Shown: piece by piece, positions 53,253 through 61,647 of the stretch
Position numbering within the stretch: the first letter of the stretch is position 1
Layout: each line of letters starts with the position of its first letter
Assembly: GCA_028289405.1 (NCBI GenBank)
Contig: JANQPP010000121.1
Span: 26,185-90,184, forward strand
DNA: 64,000 nucleotides
Reading direction: 5' to 3'
Source: Pirellulales bacterium
GTDB taxonomy: Bacteria > Planctomycetota > Planctomycetia > Pirellulales > JANQPP01
Program-made: the position numbers and the translations under genes
Notes under the pieces: model-generated
Told to the model about the DNA's origin: nothing
What the model saw: only the letters and a program-made list of their open reading frames with translations
Database searches by the model: none

Positions 53253-55487
53253 GTGGCGACGCTTGCAGATAGCCTGGTTTCCAGTTCCGCCCGGCGGCTG
53301 GGCATCCGCGTCCGCCCGGACCTCTCCGCGCGGCGGCATACCTATCAGGGCCGCGCGTACTGGGTGGTCAAGGAACCGGTCGGCCTCAATTACTTCCGCT
53401 TTCAGGAAGAAGAGTTCGCTATCCTGCAAATGCTGGACGGCTACACCAGCCTGGACCAACTCAAGGAACGGTTCGAAGCGGATTTCCCGCCGCAGAAAAT
53501 CACGGTCGAGGAATTGGGCCAATTCGTGGGCATGCTCCACCGCAGCGGGCTGGTCATCGCCGACGCGCCCGGGCAGGGCGTGCAGTTAAAAAAACGCCGA
53601 GACGAGCGCCGCAAAAAGGAGATGCTCGGCACGCTGACCAACGTGCTCGCCATCCGCTTCAAGGGCATCGATCCCGAGCGAATTCTTACGTGGCTCTACC
53701 CGTATGTGAAATGGCTCTTCGCGCCGCCGGTGGTGGCCGCCTGTTGCGGCATGATGATCGCCGCGCTGCTACTAATCGCGGTGCAATTCGATGTGTTTCA
53801 ATCGAAGCTGCCCGCGTTCCACGATTTTTTCGCCATGGAGAATTGGTTCTGGATGGCGATTGTCCTGGGCGTGACGAAGGTCATCCACGAATTCGGTCAC
53901 GGCATGAGCTGCAAGCACTTCGGCGGCGAATGCCACGAGATGGGCGTGATGATTCTCGTGCTCACCCCATGTCTGTATTGCAATGTCTCCGATTCCTGGA
54001 TGCTGCCCAACAAGTGGCATCGGGCCATGATCGGCGCGGCGGGGATGTATATCGAGGTGGTGTTGGCCTCGTTTTGCACCTTCATTTGGTGGTTCACCGA
54101 GCCTGGTCTGCTCAATCAGCTTTGTTTGAGTGTGATGTTCGTCTCCTCGGTGAGCACCATCCTGTTCAACGCAAACCCGCTCCTGCGGTACGACGGCTAC
54201 TACATCCTTTCGGATATCATGGAGATCCCGAACCTGCGGCAAAAGGCGAGCACGATTCTCAACCGCAAGCTGGCCAAATGGTGCCTGGGCTTCGAAGAGC
54301 CGGATGACCCCTTCCTGCCGCAGCGGAACCAAGGCTTCTTCGCCTTATACACCGTGGCGGCCGTGATTTATCGCTGGGTGGTCGTGTTCTCCATTCTTTG
54401 GTTTTTGTACAAAGTGTTCGAGCCGTACGGCCTCCAAATACTGGGGCAAATGATCTTGATGCTCTCGCTGGTGAGCATGGTCGGGCAGCCGCTGTGGAAG
54501 TTGGGCAAGTATTTTTCCATTCCGGGGAGGATCCAAAAAGTGAAGAAGCCTCGCTTTTATGCCACGTTGGGCATTGTCGCGGCGGTCGTGGCGGCGATTG
54601 CCTTCATCCCCTTGCCTTACCACATCGTCTGTCCTTTCGAGGTAAAGCCCCGCGACGCGGAAGTGGTTTATGTCGTGGAACCAGGCATCCTGGAAGAGGT
54701 CTACGTCCGACCGGGAGAAAAGGTCGACGAAGGGCAGCCGCTGGCTCGGCTATCCAGCCCGGAATTGGACATCGAGTTGGCCGATATTCGAGGCAACGTG
54801 GCCCGTTTGCAAACCCAACTGGACACGCTGCTCCAGTCCCGCTTCGGGGACAGCCTGGCACGGCTCGACGAAGAGCGGCTCCGCGCTAGCCTCGAGACGA
54901 TGCAAGATCAGCTCTCCCGCCGCGAAGAGGATCGCGAAAAACTCGTGCTCAAAGCGCCTCGCGGAGGGGTGATTATTCCTCCGGTCTCCGTACCCGAACG
55001 GGACGTGCCCCAAGTGCTCCCCGTCTGGTCTGGCACGCCGCTGCAGAAAAAGAACGTGGGCGCGTACCTGGAAACTCGCGTGGAGTTTTGCCGCATCGGT
55101 GACCCTGCCTCGCTAGAGGCGGACCTGGCCATCGAACAGACGGAATTTGAATTCGTGCGGATGGGCGATCCGGTCGAATTGCAACTGGCGAATCTGCCGT
55201 GGGATCCTTATAAGGACACGGAAGTCACGGGCCGGTCGGACAAACCGATGGAGCGTGTCTCGCGGCAACTTTCCGACAAGGCGGGCGGCGGACTGCTCAC
55301 GCAAACCGAGCCGGACGGCGGGGAGCGCCCGTTGAACAAGACCTTCCAAGCCCGCGCACCCCTCGACAACACCTCTGGGCTGATCTCAGTGGGCATGGTG
55401 GGCCGGGCCAAGATCCACGCCGCGCCACAGACCTTGGGCCAGCGCTTCTGGCGGCTCGTCACGCAGACGTTCAATTTCCAGATGTAG
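53253..55487 (+). CDS. PqqD-like/site-2-type M50 protease/HlyD fusion (peptide zinc metalloprotease-like)
   Basis: A 744-residue protein starting at GTG with GAGG seven bases upstream. Residues about 20-105 resemble a PqqD-type peptide-recognition domain (NYFRFQEEEFAILQMLDGYTSLDQL). A polytopic M50 core follows: zinc motif HEFGH (about 213-217), GECHEMG, and the second S2P motif in NANPLLRYDGYYILSD (about 305-320). After further helices a HlyD/biotinyl-lipoyl adaptor (about 455-735) forms the periplasmic end (YVRPGEKVDEGQPLARL). This order resembles the YydH-type peptide zinc metalloprotease class. It could cleave a membrane-delivered peptide and pass it on. No precursor peptide or radical-SAM gene is adjacent. 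Confidence 0.88.
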   Translation: MATLADSLVSSSARRLGIRVRPDLSARRHTYQGRAYWVVKEPVGLNYFRFQEEEFAILQMLDGYTSLDQLKERFEADFPPQKITVEELGQFVGMLHRSGLVIADAPGQGVQLKKRRDERRKKEMLGTLTNVLAIRFKGIDPERILTWLYPYVKWLFAPPVVAACCGMMIAALLLIAVQFDVFQSKLPAFHDFFAMENWFWMAIVLGVTKVIHEFGHGMSCKHFGGECHEMGVMILVLTPCLYCNVSDSWMLPNKWHRAMIGAAGMYIEVVLASFCTFIWWFTEPGLLNQLCLSVMFVSSVSTILFNANPLLRYDGYYILSDIMEIPNLRQKASTILNRKLAKWCLGFEEPDDPFLPQRNQGFFALYTVAAVIYRWVVVFSILWFLYKVFEPYGLQILGQMILMLSLVSMVGQPLWKLGKYFSIPGRIQKVKKPRFYATLGIVAAVVAAIAFIPLPYHIVCPFEVKPRDAEVVYVVEPGILEEVYVRPGEKVDEGQPLARLSSPELDIELADIRGNVARLQTQLDTLLQSRFGDSLARLDEERLRASLETMQDQLSRREEDREKLVLKAPRGGVIIPPVSVPERDVPQVLPVWSGTPLQKKNVGAYLETRVEFCRIGDPASLEADLAIEQTEFEFVRMGDPVELQLANLPWDPYKDTEVTGRSDKPMERVSRQLSDKAGGGLLTQTEPDGGERPLNKTFQARAPLDNTSGLISVGMVGRAKIHAAPQTLGQRFWRLVTQTFNFQM

Positions 55488-55801
55488 CCGTCTACGGATT
55501 CTCGCGATCCGTCCATTCCGGCCAGCCGACGACCGCAGTCGGTAGCCTCGGCGTGGCGGCCTCGCTCCAAAGGATCGTGGATTAGCTTCAGGTCCCGCCT
55601 TTCAGTTGCGGTACCTTCCACATTTCACGGCGTTCTTCGCTGCTCTTTCATGGTGGTCAGGATGCCGTATTTCCTGCCGCTATACCACCCGACAAAAAAG
55701 GGACATAAATGGCCCGAAAAATAGTGTAGATTTGTACACTATTTGTGCTAGCATGGCCTCGTCTTGAACGTGATTCCTGCTTCTTGCAGAAAGGACGAAC
55801 C
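55488..55801. other. Gene-free stretch with palindromic operator
   Basis: About 310 bp with no protein gene. The second half becomes AT-rich and carries the strong palindrome listed separately at 55719-55744. No T-run terminator was found for the upstream genes. Confidence 0.5.
55719..55744. promoter_or_regulatory. Strong palindrome, probable operator of the small acidic/HTH gene pair
   Basis: AAATAGTGTA (55719-55728) and TACACTATTT (55735-55744) form a perfect 10-bp inverted repeat with a 6-bp spacer. It is centred about 70 bp before the ATG of the acidic small gene, where a repressor site would be expected. The HTH protein encoded two genes on is an obvious candidate to bind it, by inference only. 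Confidence 0.65.
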
Positions 55802-56062
55802 ATGCTCCGCAGCCCATCGCCTCGCCGATTTGCCGTTCTCCGCCCATTCGAAAGGCTTCCCCGTGCTGGGATGCTTTCCCACCGGTCCAGCCGGATGCAT
55901 TTGCTGCATCCCGGCGAGGCCGACGAGCCGGAACCGTTGGACGATGAATGCCTGCCGGAGGACGAGCAGTGGACCGACTTCCTGCTGGATGACGAGGACG
56001 AAGAACCGCTCCCCCAAGAAGGCGACTTCTGGTGGGACACCGAGGAAGAAGAGGACGGATAG
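55802..56062 (+). CDS. Small very acidic protein of unknown function
   Basis: An 86-residue protein with a good ribosome binding site (AAAGGA, 6 bases before the ATG). The N-terminal 30 residues are basic (LRSPSPRRFAVLRPFERLPR); from about residue 37 nearly half the residues are Asp or Glu, including runs such as DDEDEE and TEEEEDG, with three Trp. No known domain was recognised. It is followed after 63 bp by the HTH/zinc-ribbon gene, and both lie behind the palindrome. An acidic tail may mimic DNA or bind metal or a basic partner, but this is speculation. Confidence 0.65.
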   Translation: MLRSPSPRRFAVLRPFERLPRAGMLSHRSSRMHLLHPGEADEPEPLDDECLPEDEQWTDFLLDDEDEEPLPQEGDFWWDTEEEEDG

Positions 56063-56125
56063 CGCTCTCCCCGGATTGTCTCTCGGCAACTTCTCTCGTC
56101 CGTTCGTTCACCAGGAGGTGTGCCC

Positions 56126-56449
56126 ATGTTGCCCCAAGCCGTCGCCGATGAAGTCAAACGCCTGCTCGTGGAAGAGGGGATGTCCCAACGGGCGGTCGCC
56201 CGCAAGTTGGGAGTCAGCCGAGGCACGGTGGCTGCCATCGCGCACAACCGCCGGCCCAATTACGAACTGCTGCGTAAGGAACGCGAATTGGACGACTGGC
56301 AGCCGGAGGGGCCGCCGAGCCGGTGCCCCGGCTGTGGAGGGATGGTGTACCAGCCTTGCCGCTTGTGTTATGTCCGCAGTTTCTCCCAGCGTCGCCAGCG
56401 CGACCGCACCCCGCCTTCTTCTCCCAGGCAGCATCGCTTGGCGGGGTAG
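56126..56449 (+). CDS. Small helix-turn-helix/zinc-ribbon protein
   Basis: A 107-residue protein with AGGAGG 7 bases before the ATG. Residues 8-42 form a resolvase/homeodomain-like helix-turn-helix (EEGMSQRAVARKLGVSRGTV). Residues 67-81 contain CPGC and CRLC, a four-Cys zinc ribbon. The C-terminus is basic. It is a likely DNA-binding regulator, too small to be a recombinase since no catalytic Ser domain is present. It shares the palindrome-controlled stretch with the acidic small protein and could repress its own transcript. Similar HTH/zinc-ribbon proteins seem common in Pirellulales, but their targets are not known. Confidence 0.75.
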   Translation: MLPQAVADEVKRLLVEEGMSQRAVARKLGVSRGTVAAIAHNRRPNYELLRKERELDDWQPEGPPSRCPGCGGMVYQPCRLCYVRSFSQRRQRDRTPPSSPRQHRLAG

Positions 56450-56648
56450 CTCCCTCCAGAGAAACTTCCTGCAAAATTACATGGGTAAACTCTGGTAGCG
56501 CGGCTTGTACCGGCGGTGAGAACGCAGTAGCTTCAAGGCCTGGTTCCCCGACTCCCAAATGGGACATGCCGCCGGCCAAGTGTACTCACCCATCGCAATT
56601 CGCTGGGGAGCGCCCGCATTGCCGGTTTGCAGTTCTTGATGTGCCGCC

Positions 56649-58085
56649 GTGACCGCTCCTCACTTAGGTTCTGAAAATTCGCCACGTATCGCCATCATCG
56701 GCGGCGGAATCAGCGGCCTTGCCGCCGCGTTGTGGCTCACCGAACAGGCGCCCCAAGTGCACCTCCACGTGTACGAAGCGGCGGATAGGGTCGGAGGTGT
56801 GTTGCGCACCTTCCGCCGAGACGGGTATCTCCTCGAAACGAGCGCGGACAACTTCCTCACGAACATTCCCTGGGGGTTGGGGCTCTGCCGCCGCGTGGGA
56901 TTGGAGCATGACCTGCTGGAGACCAACGCCGCGATGCGACGCGCCTTGGTCATTCGCCGGGGAAAAATTCTGCCCGTGCCCGAGGGGTTTTCATTGCTTT
57001 CTCCCGCCAAGCTCTGGCCGATGCTGGCCTCTCCAATCCTGAGCCCCAGGGGCAAGTTGCGGCTCATGGCCGAACCGCTGATCCCCGCCAGAACCGACGG
57101 GCCGGAAGAAAGCCTGGCGGAGTTCTCGGTCCGCCGGCTGGGCCGCGAAGCCTTCGAGCGGATCGTGCAGCCGCTAGTGGGGGGCATCTATACCGCCGAT
57201 CCCGAAAAGCTGAGTGTGGCCGCCACGCTGCCACGCTTTCTGGAAATGGAACGGGAACACGGCAGCCTGACGCGCGGTGCCCGGCGTCTGGCAAGCGACT
57301 CCGCGCGAAAGGAAAGTGGCGCGCGGTATTCGCTCTTCGTGGCACCTCGGGAAGGCATGGAAAGCCTGGTTCGGGCGATGGCGGCGCGGCTGCCTAACAA
57401 TTGCATACGGCTCAACGCGGAGACGCAGCGGATCTTGCCGATGGAACAGGGCTGGAAAGTCCAGGCGCGCGGGTCCCCGGAGGAGCACTTCGACGGCGTG
57501 TTGTTGGCCTTGCCGGCGTATCATGCCGCGAAGCTTTGCCAAGAATGGGATGATGAGCTTTCCAAGGATCTCAACAGCATCCCCTATGCCAGCAGTAGCG
57601 TGGTAGTGCTGGGGTTGCGGCTGGATCAAATCGGCGTGCCATTGACTGGTTTCGGTTTCGTGGTTCCTCGACAGGAGCGGCGTAAGATTCTGGCAGCCAG
57701 CTTCGGCAGCCTAAAGTTTCCGGGCCGCGCTCCCGAGGGACACGTGCTCATCCGTGTCTTTCTGGGGGGAGCTTGCCAGCCGGAATTGGCCGACTTGCCC
57801 GACGCGGAACAAAAACGGATCGTCCTCGATGAATTACGCGAATTGCTCAAGGTCGAGGGCAGCCCCACTTTTATGGAAGTCCTCCGCTGGCCACGGGCGA
57901 TGCCGCAATACCACGTGGGGCACGTGGAACTTGTCGAGCGGATCATGCGGCGGGCCAACACGCATGCCGGTCTCGCCCTGGCGGGAAGCGGTTATGAAGG
58001 CGTGGGGGTGCCGCATTGCATCCATCATGGCGAACGCGCCGCGGAAAACTTGACGCGTCAACTCGGGGCACGTTTGGCGACGTAA
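56649..58085 (+). CDS. hemG: Protoporphyrinogen oxidase (oxygen-dependent, HemY/HemG type)
   Basis: A 478-residue FAD enzyme, start GTG. The dinucleotide-binding motif is IAIIGGGISGLAAALWL (about 14-30), followed by EAADRVGGVLRTFRRDGYLLETSADNFL, typical of protoporphyrinogen oxidase. FVAPREGMESL and the C-terminal FAD segment with GLALAGSGYEGVGVP are also present. It oxidises protoporphyrinogen IX or coproporphyrinogen III in haem synthesis at the membrane. No other haem gene is adjacent. Several haem proteins are encoded in the window. HemY-type coproporphyrinogen specificity cannot be distinguished by eye. Confidence 0.95.
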   Translation: MTAPHLGSENSPRIAIIGGGISGLAAALWLTEQAPQVHLHVYEAADRVGGVLRTFRRDGYLLETSADNFLTNIPWGLGLCRRVGLEHDLLETNAAMRRALVIRRGKILPVPEGFSLLSPAKLWPMLASPILSPRGKLRLMAEPLIPARTDGPEESLAEFSVRRLGREAFERIVQPLVGGIYTADPEKLSVAATLPRFLEMEREHGSLTRGARRLASDSARKESGARYSLFVAPREGMESLVRAMAARLPNNCIRLNAETQRILPMEQGWKVQARGSPEEHFDGVLLALPAYHAAKLCQEWDDELSKDLNSIPYASSSVVVLGLRLDQIGVPLTGFGFVVPRQERRKILAASFGSLKFPGRAPEGHVLIRVFLGGACQPELADLPDAEQKRIVLDELRELLKVEGSPTFMEVLRWPRAMPQYHVGHVELVERIMRRANTHAGLALAGSGYEGVGVPHCIHHGERAAENLTRQLGARLAT

Positions 58086-58185
58086 TCGCCGCTATGGATG
58101 CCTGCCGCGCGTGCTATTCTTTCGCGAGCCAGTTCGTATACTCAGACGGAGTTTCCATACCACTCGAAAACCAGGAGAATTGACG

Positions 58186-58800
58186 ATGTCCCGCCTCACC
58201 ACCGTGGCAATTGGAGTTCTCGGGTCGGCTTTGCTGGCAGTTTCATGGGGTTGTTCAGAGCCTGCTTCGTCCCCCGATCCATCACCGCCCGTCGAGTCGA
58301 ACGAAACTCCCGACACACCGAGTCAACCTGAATCCGTGACAACTCCTGTTGCCGAGCCGGCGGACGATGAAGTTTCCACGGAAACTCGGGAGTCGCCCGC
58401 CGAACCGCTCACGCTGGAGACGTTTCCGATGCCCGCCGGTACGTCGCTCGTCATGACTAATGCCGATGTACGTTCCATGATGCTGCGAGGCCCCAACACG
58501 CTGGACGATTACGTTCAATTCTTCGAATCCAAGTTGCCGGAATTGGGCTGGAAAAAAGATGAGCAACAATCGGAAATCGTGGAGAGTGTGGGCTTTCTTG
58601 ACTTCACCAAGGGTGAACTGCGCTTTACGCTCACGCTAAACCCGGATAACGACGGGGAAACCATGGCAATCACTGCCGTGGGGCCCGGCATCTCCGTGCC
58701 GGAGGATGAGGAAGACGAATTTCCCGACGATGCGGAATTCGACGCCGAGGGACTCGAGGAAGAAGAATTCGATGAAGATTCCGGCGACGAGAATTCATAA
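58186..58800 (+). CDS. Lipoprotein with acidic C-terminus, unknown function
   Basis: A 204-residue protein with AGGAG at 8 bases from the ATG. The hydrophobic signal ends in AVSWGC, giving a lipidated Cys23. A Pro/Ser/Thr/Glu linker (24-78) is followed by a folded domain (about 80-165) with LDDYVQFFESKLPELGWKKDE and FTLTLNPDNDGETMAITAVG. This resembles the small alpha/beta domains of periplasmic lipoproteins that use a lengthwise helix and four strands. The last 35 residues are almost all acidic. It lies alone between the protoporphyrinogen oxidase and FhcB genes. Function unknown. Confidence 0.8.
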   Translation: MSRLTTVAIGVLGSALLAVSWGCSEPASSPDPSPPVESNETPDTPSQPESVTTPVAEPADDEVSTETRESPAEPLTLETFPMPAGTSLVMTNADVRSMMLRGPNTLDDYVQFFESKLPELGWKKDEQQSEIVESVGFLDFTKGELRFTLTLNPDNDGETMAITAVGPGISVPEDEEDEFPDDAEFDAEGLEEEEFDEDSGDENS

Positions 58801-58849
58801 CGGCCTCAAGGCGTGAAGCCGTGGCTTACCGGATGGGCAGGGACAAGAG

Positions 58850-60193
58850 GTGACATCAAATCCAGAATCGCGCGTGATTGAGGACGTGGCCTGCACGGTC
58901 TGCGGTTGTGTCTGCGACGACTTGCGGATGCACGTGCAAGATAGCAATCTTGTGTGGGCCGAACGGGCGTGTCCCTTGGCCGAGCCGTGGTTCGCGGCAC
59001 TGAAGACAAAACGCGTCACGAGTCCCACGATTCGCGACAAACCGGTATCGTTAGAAGATGCTCTGGCCACCGCGGCGGCCCGGCTGGCTGCTGCTCGGAA
59101 TCCGCTGATTTACGGCCTCGCCAACAGCAGCACGCCTGGGCAGAGGGCAGCTTGTCGTCTGGCGGACACGTTGGGCGCGACGATCGACACTACCGCTTCG
59201 CGCTGTCACGCGCCCTCGATCATGGCGCTCCAACAGGTTGGCGAGTCCACCTGTTCACTGGGAGAAGTCCGACACCGCGCGGACTTGGTTATTTACTGGG
59301 GGAGTAATCCCGTCCGCAGCCATCCCCGGCACATGGAACGCTACACGTGGGAACCCAGCGGTATGTTCTTGCCGCCCGAGGGTGGTGGCCGAACTTTGGC
59401 CGTGATCGACGTGAAGCCGACTGAAACCGCCGAATTGGCGGACCTGTATCTCCAGGTGGAGAAGGGACAGGATTTCGAGGTAGCCTGGGCACTTCGCTCC
59501 TTGGTACTTGGGAAGCCTCTTCCCCAACATCCGTACGGCGGCGTTTCTTGGCGAGAACTTGTCGAACTGGCGGAGCGCATGAAGTCCTGCCAGTGCGGCA
59601 TCATTTTTTTTGGGCTCGGTCTGGCCCGGGGACCGCTGGGCCATCACCATGTGGAAGCGGTGCTGAGATTGGTCACGGATCTCAACGCCCATACACGCTT
59701 TCACGCCAAACGGATGCGGATTCCGGGAGACGTGGCCGGAGCGGACAGTGTGCTCTGCTGGCAAACCGGATATCCGTTCAGCGTCAACCTGCAGCGGGGC
59801 TATCCGCGTTACAATCCCGGAGAGTACTCCGCCGACGACATCCTCCGCCGTGAAGAAGCGGATGTCTGCTTGTTGGTAGGCACGGAGGGCGTGGCAGGGT
59901 TGTCGGCGGAAGCGAAAAAACACCTAAGTTCCATCCCAGTCATCTGCCTGGAGGCAGCCCACTTTTCAGGCTATTCCCAGGCGGAAATCCGTATCCCCAC
60001 GGACGTGTATGGCGTGCATCGTACGGGGACCGCGTATCGCATGGACGAAGTACCGATCCCCTTGCGAAGCTTCTTGCCCAGTGAGCATCCTAGCGATGCC
60101 GAGATCTTGGCCGACCTTGAGCGGCGTATCCGTGCCATGCGAGCCTCGCTGACGGAAGTTACGCGCTCCTCTTCAGTTCCCGCTCAGGGTTGA
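58850..60193 (+). CDS. fhcB: Formylmethanofuran dehydrogenase subunit B (orphan)
   Basis: A 447-residue protein, GTG start. It has an iron-sulfur segment (Cys15, Cys18, Cys20, Cys22, Cys41; CTVCGCVCDD) and the molybdopterin-type fold of FwdB/FmdB. The metal-ligand Cys expected in this subunit is seen in ASRCHAPS (Cys119), followed by LVIYWGSNPVRSHPRHM and, later, AGADSVLCWQTGYPFSVN. In methylotrophs and planctomycetes the Fhc complex hydrolyses formyl-tetrahydromethanopterin and passes formate on. Its usual partners fhcA, fhcC and fhcD are not in this window, so it is a lone subunit here. Its 3' end overlaps the convergent lipoprotein gene by 10 bp. Confidence 0.95.
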   Translation: MTSNPESRVIEDVACTVCGCVCDDLRMHVQDSNLVWAERACPLAEPWFAALKTKRVTSPTIRDKPVSLEDALATAAARLAAARNPLIYGLANSSTPGQRAACRLADTLGATIDTTASRCHAPSIMALQQVGESTCSLGEVRHRADLVIYWGSNPVRSHPRHMERYTWEPSGMFLPPEGGGRTLAVIDVKPTETAELADLYLQVEKGQDFEVAWALRSLVLGKPLPQHPYGGVSWRELVELAERMKSCQCGIIFFGLGLARGPLGHHHVEAVLRLVTDLNAHTRFHAKRMRIPGDVAGADSVLCWQTGYPFSVNLQRGYPRYNPGEYSADDILRREEADVCLLVGTEGVAGLSAEAKKHLSSIPVICLEAAHFSGYSQAEIRIPTDVYGVHRTGTAYRMDEVPIPLRSFLPSEHPSDAEILADLERRIRAMRASLTEVTRSSSVPAQG

Positions 60194-61563
60194 GCCGCCT
60201 GCGGAAGAGGCTGATGCCGGTGTAGTTCTCCCGTCGGCAAGTTCGCGGGCATGCCGCGCGGCGTGAAAATGTTGCGCGCCGGCGACTGTCCGCGTGCCTC
60301 GTCGTTTCGCCGTGACTGCTCTTGCAGCAGCCATTGCACGGGAGAGACATGCGGATCATGTTTGACTTCTTTCCGCCGAGATCCACGACCCCGCACGGAA
60401 CGCCGAGGTGTGGCCCACCGCGCGCCATTTTCATCTTTTTCTACTTCCACTCTTGGTTTCTCGCGGGGCACACTGCCAGAGGATTCAAGTGAAGGGCGTG
60501 AAATGCTCGTTTCGCTTGCAGGAACGGACGATTCGCGAACCAACTCATGAAAGTCGAGGTTCACGAAATCTCCAGGATTCTCGGCCAACGCTGGCTCCTG
60601 AGCACGGAAGTTCGGCCTCTCGGGGAATCGCGAAGAAGAAACGGGCTGCCGGAATTCCACGTTCGTGGCCTCACGCGGCTCGCTGGTCCGCTGAGGCGCG
60701 CGAGCGGTAGCTTTGGGCACCACGGCTTGAATCACCGGCTGAATGCCGCGACGTCGATTTTGCTCTGGCGGCGTGAGTGGAGGAGCATCGTTTATCGGTC
60801 CAGCCGAGGAAGGCTGAATCGAGGAAATCACCGGTTGCACTTCCATGGCTGGGGGAACAATGATCACCCGAGCATCACCCGTCGCCGTCGATGGCATAAC
60901 CTCCACGACGGATTCTTCCTGTTCGCCGCGCGGAGCGAGAATCGGTCCTCGCACAACCGGTGAACCTCTTTGAATGTAGGCATTCAGTTTCGCCTCGTCG
61001 GATTGCTGCTGTTCCACAAGCTGGGTCAGCCCACCGCCCACATCCACGGATTGGCCGGGCGGCGGTTGCAAGGGGAAGGATTGCGTCAGTGGCAAGCGGA
61101 GCATCCCAGGATCTTGCGGGGTATGCGTAGGCGCCAAGTTCTGCTGTTGGGGAGCCGCATTCGGTTGTCGATTCGGAACCGTGTCGGCCACTTCCACGGG
61201 ATGGGCCATCGGCATGGATTGCCGGGCCCCTTCAGGAAACGGCGGAGGTAGCGCTTCTCCAGTCGGCACCGCGGGTGGCGGCACTTCATCCGGAATCACT
61301 TCCGTCGGCGGCTCCATGGTCACCGGCGGCATGGGCCCTTCCCAATGCGGGATCAATTCAAACCATTGGGTTCCATAGTATTGGATCGGCTGCGTGTCAT
61401 AGACCACGCCCGGAACTTCGACGAAGCCGGAATCCGCGACAATGGCCAGCGGTTCGGATGGCAATACCTGTCGCCGGGCCTGATACTTCGTGCAGCCCGC
61501 AAAGCAAAGGGCCATCAAACAGGCGTGCTGTAATATTCGAGTACTGAGTCGTGGCACTTCCAT
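60184..61563 (-). CDS. Proline-rich lipoprotein, unknown function
   Basis: A 459-residue protein started at MEVPRLSTRI (the frame is open to 61614). The signal ends at the lipobox FAGC24. The mature part is mostly low-complexity (Pro, Glu, Gln, Arg) with short conserved-looking pieces near 45-85 (EVPGVVYDTQPIQYYGTQWFEL). No domain was recognised. A surface-exposed, extended lipoprotein is likely. It lies 84 bp downstream of the Wza-like gene on the same strand and could belong to the same export locus. It overlaps the end of FhcB on the other strand. Confidence 0.7.
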   Translation of the reverse strand: MEVPRLSTRILQHACLMALCFAGCTKYQARRQVLPSEPLAIVADSGFVEVPGVVYDTQPIQYYGTQWFELIPHWEGPMPPVTMEPPTEVIPDEVPPPAVPTGEALPPPFPEGARQSMPMAHPVEVADTVPNRQPNAAPQQQNLAPTHTPQDPGMLRLPLTQSFPLQPPPGQSVDVGGGLTQLVEQQQSDEAKLNAYIQRGSPVVRGPILAPRGEQEESVVEVMPSTATGDARVIIVPPAMEVQPVISSIQPSSAGPINDAPPLTPPEQNRRRGIQPVIQAVVPKATARAPQRTSEPREATNVEFRQPVSSSRFPERPNFRAQEPALAENPGDFVNLDFHELVRESSVPASETSISRPSLESSGSVPREKPRVEVEKDENGARWATPRRSVRGRGSRRKEVKHDPHVSPVQWLLQEQSRRNDEARGQSPARNIFTPRGMPANLPTGELHRHQPLPQAAQP

Positions 61564-61647
61564 GTTTCTGCCTATTGATCTCCGGGTCGTGTCATGCGGC
61601 GTGGTTCCGGCCAATGCGCCCCGCGACCATTTCGTGCCGGTTATTGA

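Noticed and set aside
55488..55718. RiPP precursor gene directly after the M50 fusion
   Set aside because: No short frame with a ribosome binding site was found in this gap.
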